Assembly (NCBI RefSeq): GCF_029168945.1
Contig: NC_083604.1
Coordinates: 8,176,812 to 8,240,811, forward strand
Length of the DNA: 64,000 bases
Direction of reading: 5' to 3'
Source: Cannabis sativa
Lineage: Eukaryota > Streptophyta > Magnoliopsida > Rosales > Cannabaceae
The stretch's first letter is position 1, and every line of letters begins with the position of its first letter. The notes under the pieces were generated by a model. The model was not told the origin of the DNA. It was given only the letters and a program-made list of their open reading frames with translations, and searched no databases. A program made the position numbers and the translations under genes. Of the stretch, positions 56,526-64,000 are shown in pieces.

Positions 56526-56960
56526 AAAACAAGATGCACCTTGTTGATATAGGTAGTACCAATCAATCCATTTAAGTTCTCTTCAACTATGTAGTCCCAT
56601 ACCTACACAGTCTCAGAATCATCTCACTTGACCTTCCCCAGGCAATGTGGGATTGTACAGATTACCCGGTATTTTTCCTTACGAATCACGGGACTACTGA
56701 CTGTCACAAAAAATATTTTACATGATATAATGACTTCATGTATTATTATGCATAATATAATAATAGAAGACGAACATGATCTAAATGCATCAATTGAAGA
56801 GCGAGTCGAAGTGCCAAGTTCAGAAGTTGAGATAGTAGAAGATGATTATGTTTGGTTTTAAAATTTTGTTGCTAGACATAGAAAAATTAAGGATAAAGAA
56901 GCTCACACTTAAATTTCGAAATGCATTAGTCAAATACTTGTAAGACGAATATGACAAATC

Positions 56961-58064
56961 ACAAAATTAGTATATTATAATTAATATTTTCAAGTGTATT
57001 TTAGGTTTAGTTTGATTTAATGTAATTTCTTTCATTATGAATGTAATATTTTTTCTCTAGTAATGTAATATTTATGTTATTGTAATATATTATTTTAACT
57101 TATGGAGTTTTACCGATTTTACAGTATTATTATCTTTAAATTAATTAATAAATTTATTTAAATTATTATTTAGATATAACAATTGTGGTAATTTTAGTAA
57201 ATTAATATAATATTATTTTTATAAGTATTTTTTTAGTGTTGTAGTTGGAATAGAAATAATTTTGGGGTATATTAAAAAATACCTCTTTTATTTATCAATT
57301 AACCAAATTTATTTCTAATTTATATTTAATTGAAACATACATCTTTTTATATGTACTATACTCAAAATATATTGACATAAGGGACTCACATGGAGGGTAC
57401 ATTGAAGTGACATGAGTAAAATTGGTAAAGTATTTAAAAAAAAAAAGTAAAAATGATAGACTTTAAAAAAAAAAAAAATAAAAGAGGATAATATAAAAAG
57501 GGTATAAAATCTAATTTCTTTAATAATTTTTGACACTAAATTTATTTAATGATTTTTTTTTTTTTTGAAAGGAAATTTATTTAATGATAGTGCCACACCA
57601 AATATAATGTCATGATCAAATATCAATTTATAATCCCATTTATGAGATAATTACATAAGGCACTATTTTTTGTAAAAAAAATTATACATTTACGTTTAAT
57701 TTTTTTTTTTTACATTTTACAGTTTTCTATAGAAATAACACGAAAACTACATAAAAGTAACATGAAAATAACATCTAAATAACAATAAAAAAAATAACAT
57801 ACAGAACAAAAAATCAACAACAAATTAACAAGAGTACAACATAAAAAGACCGTATTTTTTATAAATGAAATTAAAAAAATTGTAAAATTTCGTAAAACTA
57901 TATTTTTGTTATTTTTGTATATTCTACCTTTCATTCCTCCCAACCAAAAGCCTTATTTTAATTTTTCTATGTTTGAACATACAACAACTATTTATTTTGT
58001 ATGTTAGTTTCAGATACAAATTTACAATCTGAAAAGAAATTTGAGTTTTAACTGAAGTTTTTTG
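56961..58064. other. AT-rich spacer before the PPR gene
   Basis: Includes the tail of the Harbinger element and poly-A/T stretches (for example 57430-57490 and 57690-57870). No gene seen. The PPR promoter must lie at the right end, but no clear TATA stands out. Confidence 0.45.
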
Positions 58065-59537
58065 ATGATCTCACGAGCCTTGAGAATCAGAAAAGCTGCC
58101 TCCTTTCTTGTTAATTCGTCTAAAGCTGGAGCCTTCATTCATGGCTCATCCGAAAACGAAGACCATACCAAGCTCTCTCAACTTGATACCATTGTTTCTA
58201 AAGTACGATTATCCAACTCCAACAGCGTTGATGATATTGTTAAATCTCTTCTAAACGATCAGCAATGTAATAGCTTTAACCTATCTGACAACCTCGTTGA
58301 TGGGTTGCTTAATCGGTTTAAGGACGATTGGAAATCTGCGTTGGGAGTTTTCAAATGGGCAGAGTCGCGTTTAGATTATGAACACAACCCAGATGGGTAC
58401 GACTTGATTCTTGACATACTTGGAAAAATGAAGCAAATGGAGACGATGATGATGATTTTGCAGGAAATGGGTACTCGTAATTTGGTCACACTTAACACCG
58501 TAGCTAAAGTTATGAGAAGATTTGCTGGTTCTGGGAAGTGGGAAAATGCAGTGAAGGTGTTTGATGAAATGGGTACTTACGGATTGGAGAAGAACACTGA
58601 ATCCATGAACTTGTTGCTTGATACTCTTTGCAAAGCATGTAAAGTGGAGCAAGCTCGTGGGATTTTTTTGGAGTTGAAACCACATATATTGCCAAATGCT
58701 CACTCTTTTAATATACTCATTCATGGTTGGTGCAAAATTCGTAGGGTTGAGGAGGCTTATTGGACAATCCAGGAGATGAAAGGTCATGGCTGCCATCCTT
58801 GTGTCATTAGCTACTCAACTATAATCAAGTCTTATTGTGGCCAACAGAAATTTGACAATGCCTATGAAATGCTCGACGAAATGAGAGTTGAAGGGTGTCC
58901 ACCAAATATTGTTACTTATACTACTGTCATGAGTTCTCTGGCCAAGTCAGAGAAGTTTGATGAAGCTTTACAGATAGCCAAGAGAATGAAATCAGATGGG
59001 TGTAAGTTAGATACACTGTTTTATAATTCTATGATCCATATTCTTGGAAGGACTGGCAGAGTAAGAGATGCTGTGCTAGTTTTTGAAACTGAAATGCCTA
59101 ATACAAGTGTTGAACCTAATACTTCGACCTATAATACAATGATTGCTATGTTTTGTTACCATAATCAAGAACAGAAGGCCTTGAATCTCCTTGCAAAGAT
59201 GGAAAGTTCTGGGGTTTGTAAGCCTGATGTTCAGACATACTATCCATTGCTTAAATCTTGCTTTAGAAATGGCAAAACAGATGATTGTTTAAAGAAATTG
59301 TTGGATGACATGGTGAACAGACATCATCTTAGCTTTGATATGTCAACTTATACACTTTTAGTTCATGGACTCTGTCGAGCAAATAAATGTGAGTGGGCTT
59401 ACCTCCTCTTTGAGGAGATGATTGGTCAAGGACTGATGCCAAGATATAAGACATGTCGTTTGCTTTTGGAAGAGCTCAAACAGAAGTACATGTATGATGC
59501 TGCTGGGAAGATTGAAGACTTCATAAAAAAGATGTAA
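58065..59537 (+). CDS. P-class pentatricopeptide repeat protein, probably mitochondrial
   Basis: A 490-residue intronless frame. The ATG is at 58065; the in-frame TTG three bases earlier is not a start. The first ~25 residues (MISRALRIRKAASFLVNSS…) are basic, hydroxyl-rich and lack acids, as in mitochondrial targeting peptides. From about residue 140 there are around nine 35-residue PPR units, for example HSFNILIHGWCKIRRVEEAY, VTYTTVMSSLAKSEKFDEAL and STYTLLVHGLCRANKCEWAY. There is no E, DYW or SMR C-terminal domain, so it is P-class: such proteins bind organelle RNA in a sequence-specific way and affect its processing, stability or translation. Its target is unknown. From memory, its closest position-equivalent is Arabidopsis AT3G04130. 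Confidence 0.95.
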   Translation: MISRALRIRKAASFLVNSSKAGAFIHGSSENEDHTKLSQLDTIVSKVRLSNSNSVDDIVKSLLNDQQCNSFNLSDNLVDGLLNRFKDDWKSALGVFKWAESRLDYEHNPDGYDLILDILGKMKQMETMMMILQEMGTRNLVTLNTVAKVMRRFAGSGKWENAVKVFDEMGTYGLEKNTESMNLLLDTLCKACKVEQARGIFLELKPHILPNAHSFNILIHGWCKIRRVEEAYWTIQEMKGHGCHPCVISYSTIIKSYCGQQKFDNAYEMLDEMRVEGCPPNIVTYTTVMSSLAKSEKFDEALQIAKRMKSDGCKLDTLFYNSMIHILGRTGRVRDAVLVFETEMPNTSVEPNTSTYNTMIAMFCYHNQEQKALNLLAKMESSGVCKPDVQTYYPLLKSCFRNGKTDDCLKKLLDDMVNRHHLSFDMSTYTLLVHGLCRANKCEWAYLLFEEMIGQGLMPRYKTCRLLLEELKQKYMYDAAGKIEDFIKKM

Positions 59538-62280
59538 ACATCTAAAAGAAAGGATAACAACATGCAAAGGTTTGTTTTATTGTGATAAGAAAACAGTCTC
59601 TTTTATTTTTATTTCTCAATTTTCATGTTTCTGCAAATCACTGATGAAAAATGTTCTGTTATGGCCTTAAGCTTTCTGATGTTGATTAGTTAGTAAATCT
59701 GAAATATGACAAATATCTCAATTGTGGTTGACTGAAGAGTACCTTTAGATCTATAGACAAACATGGGAACTGAGATTATTGAGATTATGTCATTATTATT
59801 TTTCTGTCTATTCATTAATAGATTCTGAAGCTAGATTCAAGACCTGTTCGAGATAATATGATACTTTTATATGCACATTTCTGATGCAGAGTCACATGTT
59901 TGTGTCTACAGTTCATTTGTATTATCAAGAAAACTACTCAGATTATGAGAATCATTCTCGTGATCCAATAGTAAGTGAGGACAGATTAGGTAAGACCAAA
60001 AAACTAGTCCAAGAACAAGATCCACTTGGTCTCCTAATATCTTACCTTTCCATGAACCATGCCATGTGCTAGATGGTCCACTTTTATGATTTGTTAAATC
60101 ATTGTTAAAGATTTTATGACTTCTGTAATAATATCTCTTTGAAGACCATTGCTTCCCATTATGTAGAGCCCAAGTCTTCTTCTCATATATTAATCCCTAA
60201 TGAAGCTTTGAATGGTTTAAAGACACTTTATGTGGAGTTATATACAGTTACTAGCAAAAGTTTGGTGCTTTTTTTACACTTGAAAAACCCACTGATTTAT
60301 TTATCATTGGATTTGTAACACACACTAGTATATATAAATATATATTTATTGGGGTGCCATATGTATTTAGTGTACATCTTAAATAATGATGGAACGTTGA
60401 AAACAAGGACTAGTGTACCAATGAAATTTATTTGAGGCTTCAGTCATTAAATAATAGTCACCTTTTTCTTCAGAAGAAAGAAGAAAAGAATGTCATCATT
60501 GATGAGATGAAATAAGGGTGTTGTTTGGCCAAAGAAGTAGTCATGTTCTCATTTTGGCAAATTTTGTTTCTTTTAATAATACTCATCTTGGTTTTAACAA
60601 AACAATTAGAAAGAATATATTTTTAACAGTCGCTAGTCGGTGCAGTTGAGTAAATGACTCGTATCATTGATTATTTTGACCATGTGGACACAAGTAAAGA
60701 TGACAAAAAAAAAATTGAAAATTGAAAATATATCTACTAAATTCGAGTGTAATGAAATATTTTTACCAAAGGAATAAAATTATTAATTAAATTTTTTATT
60801 TTGTTAAATGATAAAATAGACCTTATATTTTTTAAAATGGTAAAAATAAGACCCTGAATTTAATTTTCAACAATTTTGATTTTTAATGTAACCAACTTTA
60901 AGACAGTTTTTAACACGAACATATACACAAAATATAACCAGTTATGTCATAACATCTTTAAATTAAATTATTATTAAATTTTATTTTGATAAAATATCAG
61001 TTCATGGTCCTATTTTTATAATTTTAAAAAATACAGGATTTATTTTGTTATTTAACAAAATAGAAAGTCCAATTAATAATTTTTGCAAAACACATAATCT
61101 AAAATGGTATTTACCTTATTAAAACTAGAATATTTAAATTAGTATTAAATCAAATTATAATATTACATATTTCCTTATATCGAATTCCTTGAATGCCGGC
61201 CATTTCTTGTAAGTGAAAGTATACAGAATGTTGCAGTAAGGACCACATAATTCATAGGCTGCTACATGGTTGGGATCCAAGAACAACACATAATAATTTG
61301 TGCTCATCAAAACTTTGAACTTTTTCTTACTTTTTATGAGAAAGGACAATGTTCTATATAGTATAAGATCTTTAAAGCATGAAAAGGTGACTTTTTTCTT
61401 TTTTTTCTTCACATGATAATATGTGGGGCATATATTTGTAGCTAAATTAGGATTTTCCCCTTCTATAATAAATAAATCACGAAGCTTTTATTGTTTTTTT
61501 TTGCCCATAAGTGATAATCAATGGCTTTGTTAATTGTAATAAAATGAGAAGAAGGGTCTCATCTTGTTGTGTCCCATACTAGCCAAACTTCCTATTTAGT
61601 ACTTACCCACCAAATTAATAGAAAAGCTTAATGAAAATAAAAACTCATTTAATTGATTAGTGGGTCTCATCCCATCAAAGGTCGTTTTTTTTGGCTAAGT
61701 ATTGACTTCACAACATGGCCAGCCTGTGGTATGGTCTATTGAAAAAGCAAACATTGAAGTTAGGGTACCTTTGGTGCTATAGGTGTTTTTAGAAACAAGC
61801 TCCATTGATAAACAGATAGTTGGCTTCAGAGTTTTTGGCTTTTGCACTATATTCATTAATGGATGAAAAAGTTTGGTTCTTTACTTTTTTTTTTTTTGGT
61901 CTCTCTCTTCTTGGAATATGAGAAAGTGCATAATAATGACAAACAGAATAGAAAAGGCACAAACTAAATCACACCAAAAAAAGAAAGAAACTTTATACTA
62001 AAATGACCCCAGAAAATTAAACTTTTTTTAAAATGTCTTTTTTTTTTTCAGTATATAAATAACTAATGTTCATTAAGATTTGGTGAAAAAGCAGAGAACT
62101 TTACTCTTTAATTTTGAGTTAAATCTTCTAGTTTGCTCCGTCTCTCTCAATCCACACCACCACGTATTGGTTATAATCCTCAATCAAATTTCTCTCTCTC
62201 TGTCCACTGGGTTTTCACGGATCAAAAGATTCTCAAATTATCTTTCTCTTTCTAATGTTTTTGGCATTTGTTTCTTAACT
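59538..62280. other. Spacer between the PPR and ankyrin genes
   Basis: The first few hundred bases are probably PPR 3' UTR. The rest is AT-rich with no coding frame of convincing character, no RNA gene and no bounded repeat that I can establish. Confidence 0.5.
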
Positions 62281-62289
62281 TTTTCTCCA

Positions 62290-62330
62290 CCATATATATA
62301 TATATATAGCAATATATAATTATGTATATT
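62290..62330 (+). promoter_or_regulatory. TA microsatellite / TATA region of the ankyrin gene
   Basis: A (TA)n tract followed by TATATAATTATGTATA about 340 bp before the ATG at 62667. The pyrimidine-rich stretch after it (CTTTCTTTATTTCTTTCTTC and CTCTCTCTCC, 62410-62510) looks like a leader. Suggestive only. Confidence 0.35.
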
Positions 62331-62666
62331 ATCTTCCAAAAATCTTCCATTCCACTCCAAAAAGCCTCGTCCTTTTCTTCACTATAGATCATACATTCTA
62401 TTCTATTTGTAACTTTCTTTATTTCTTTCTTCTACAAAACAAACCCATCTTTCCCTCCTTTCTCTCTATCTATAATTGAGCTTCATATATGACTCTCTCT
62501 CCTCCCTCCAAACTCCTTATCTCTTCATCTCAACATGGTCTCTAATGGGTCTTCTTTAACTTTTCCTACAATCATCAAAAGCCTCAGCTTTATGCCTTGA
62601 TTCCCATATTCTTCATTAATATATTTTCTCTCTTTATTTTCCCGGGAAAGTTTTTCAAGGAGAAAT

Positions 62667-63377
62667 ATGCCACCTGATAACTTTCCTCTGAGATGGGAGA
62701 GCACCAGAGACCAGTGGTGGTACGCTTCACCAATTGATTGGGCTGCAGCCAATGGTTTATATGATCTGGTTAGAGAGCTTCTCCATTTAGACACAAACCT
62801 TCTCATTAAGCTCACCTCTCTTCGCCGTATTAGGCGTCTTGAAACGGTTTGGGATGATGAATCTCAGTTCGATGATGTAGCCAAATGTCGGTGTCAAGTG
62901 GCCAAGAAACTCCTCTTGGCATGTGAAGTAAAGGGTGGTCATCATAACACTCTCATAAGGGCTGGCTATGGTGGATGGCTACTCTACACAGCAGCCTCAG
63001 CTGGTGATGTGGGGTTCGTTAAAGTGTTGTTAGAGAGAGACCCTCTTCTTGTTTATGGAGAAGGAGAGTATGGTGTTACTGATTTGCTTTATGCTGCAGC
63101 TAGGAGTAAGAATTCTAACGTTTTCAAGTTGCTTCTGGATTTTGCTATGTCTCCAAGGTGTTCCCTAAAAAGTGGAGGAGAGTTGGAAGAGCAATTGGGC
63201 TGTGTAAGTGCTGAGTTTAAGTGGGAAATGAAGAACAGGGCTGTTCATGCTTTGGCTAGAGGAGGAAATTTGGAGATGTTGAGAGAGATTCTTGGTGATG
63301 GTTCTGATGTTTTGACTTTCAGGGATGCTCAGGGTTATACCATCTTGCATTCTGCTTCTGGCAGAGGACAGATTGAG
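62667..63377 (+). CDS. Ankyrin-repeat family protein, first exon (partial)
   Basis: 237 codons from the ATG at 62667 to a donor GTGAGG at 63378; the gene continues past the window. The protein opens MPPDNFPLRWESTRDQWWYA and then PIDWAAANGLYDLVRELLHL, an ankyrin-like helix pair, with further units GWLLYTAASAGDVGFVKVLL, TDLLYAAARSKNSNVFKLLL, AVHALARGGNLEMLREIL and TILHSASGRGQIE. This N-terminus belongs to a plant-specific ankyrin family of unknown biochemical role. No transmembrane region is visible in this exon. The frame after the donor is intron. It lies 3.1 kb from the PPR gene in the same orientation. Confidence 0.9.
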
Positions 63378-63730
63378 GTGAGGACTGAGATTCTTAGCTT
63401 AATACTTTTAATATATGTCAATTCATTAACTGGGCATTGTATTAAGAATGTTCTTATGTAGTGATGTTAATTTCTATATGCTTAGTATATTATTAGAGAA
63501 ATTGAGGAAGATGGACTATTTTTTAATACCATTTTGACTTCTGAGACTTTTTTGCAAAATGTCTGTAAATAGTGTGGCGTGTTTAGATAGGTGTTGAGTG
63601 TGAGTGTCTAGAAAGTCATTTTACAAAGAATTATGAAAGAGAAATTATTGTGCAAAATGATTATAATGGAAAGACTATCTTACTGTCTGTTCTAATAGAA
63701 TGTCCTTATGGGGTTGTTGCATTATTTTTA

Positions 63731-64000
63731 GGCTAATTAGGATTTTTTTTTCCGAACTTTGACATGTACCAAATCATTTCCCTTGAATTTTTTTAGCTGT
63801 TAAAAATTCCCCCTGAATTATTGAAATCGTTAAATTTAAGGACTTTTGTCTAATTTTAGTAAAAAAATTCTAACATGCATGAAAGTTCAGAGGGCATCAT
63901 GATTTAATACATATCAAAATTTAAAGGGCATGATTTAGTAGATATCAAAATTTGGGGAGCATGTTTAGTACATAAACAATTACTGTAATAGTAAAATTGA
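63731..64000 (+). mobile_element. MITE family 1, copy 3 (cut by window end)
   Basis: Starts GGCTAATTAGGATTTTTT after TTA (63728-63730), in the same orientation as copy 1 and similar along its whole visible length. It lies in the first intron of the ankyrin gene. Confidence 0.8.

Larger units (their letters stand above)
55776..56708 (-). mobile_element. Cassandra-type TRIM with 5S rRNA-like LTRs
   Basis: Two LTRs, 55776-56209 (434 bp) and 56277-56708 (about 432 bp), both start TGTAA(T/C)GTCCC. The interior is only 67 bp and contains the complement of the tRNA-Met primer site (GGCTCTGATACCA, about 56262-56274) beside the right LTR, so the element runs minus. Each LTR carries a 5S rRNA-like segment in the element's sense direction, the defining feature of Cassandra. 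Target duplication is imperfect (GAAAA at 55771-55775, AAAAA after 56708). Confidence 0.9.
55134..56940 (+). pseudogene. PIF/Harbinger transposase (HARBI1-like), broken
   Basis: Plus-strand fragments in order: ALIQLFPNEYIKVGESTTLE, then a segment ending RLFYIGERRGFPGCSK (about 55134-55330), CIGNGKN-like remains of the first catalytic Asp region with frameshifts, NNDIN (about 55483), KEYNMGYYLVNGIYPKWSTL (about 55570), then after the Cassandra insertion LHDIMTSCIIMHNIIIEDEH (about 56718-56777) and VEVPSSEVEIVED. These match the plant Harbinger DDE transposase in order and spacing. Stops, frameshifts and the TRIM make it inactive. Confidence 0.85.
48086..57000. mobile_element. Dead PIF/Harbinger transposon, split by two later insertions
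   Basis: Two divergent genes typical of PIF/Harbinger elements: a MYB/trihelix-like ORF1 on the minus strand (about 48100-48241 plus 54644-55075) and the transposase on the plus strand (about 55134-55775 plus 56709-56940). Copia element C interrupts the first and a Cassandra TRIM the second. I did not resolve terminal repeats; outer limits are estimates. Confidence 0.7.

Noticed and set aside
58062..58064. TTG as start of the PPR protein
   Set aside because: The adjacent ATG at 58065 is the normal plant start.

Overview
This is plant nuclear DNA, almost certainly from a eudicot. It is strongly AT-rich, its genes carry many GT-AG introns, it has a nuclear tRNA-Val gene, and it holds plant-specific LTR retrotransposons (Copia, Athila-like, Cassandra) and MITEs. 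I cannot name the species from the sequence.

Genes. Five protein genes and one tRNA look intact or intact as far as they are visible. They are a ten-exon ABCC (MRP-type) transporter at 2956-9338 (+), a three-exon B12D-like mitochondrial complex I-associated small protein at 16715-19116 (-), tRNA-Val(AAC) at 19546-19619 (+), a twelve-exon cytosolic GAPDH at 40036-42274 (+), an intronless P-class PPR protein at 58065-59537 (+), and the first exon of an ankyrin-repeat protein at 62667-63377 (+) that runs off the window. From memory, the order GAPC - PPR - ankyrin matches Arabidopsis AT3G04120/04130/04140, which would make the right half a conserved gene block expanded here by about 16 kb of nested transposons.

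Mobile DNA. The space between genes is layered. A minus-strand Copia derivative (10121-15591) lies between the ABCC and B12D genes. A decayed coding Copia (21105-25889) and a very young Athila-like gag-only element (26167-31418) lie side by side. A solo LTR (33411-36278) and two hAT-type MITEs (36590-37323, 37686-38415) are nested in older retroelement debris. Right of GAPDH, a decayed Gypsy element (from 44223) is split by a solo LTR (45074-46972). It is followed by a dead PIF/Harbinger transposon, itself split by a second minus-strand Copia derivative (48242-54643) and a 5S-carrying Cassandra TRIM (55776-56708). Target-site duplications were read directly for most of these.

Most unusual signal. 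Three unrelated LTR sequences carry arrays of short hairpins in which the loop is conserved while the stems change and stay paired. (1) The Copia derivative at 10121 has many hairpins with ACTTCAGG-type loops. (2) The solo LTR at 33411 has about 25 hairpins in under 1 kb, mostly with 7-nt loops and several stem families. (3) The Copia derivative at 48242 has long AT-rich hairpins capped by CTGTGG. In both Copia derivatives the gag-pol body is absent: only the extreme RNase H tail, PBS, PPT and LTRs remain, and hairpin-rich non-coding sequence fills the interior. I know of no description of this and consider it the best candidate for something new. A second shared non-coding module (GCCGCGGC palindromes, then CATAACTTT, then GTTGGAAAG) occurs in both the Athila-like LTRs and the solo LTR.
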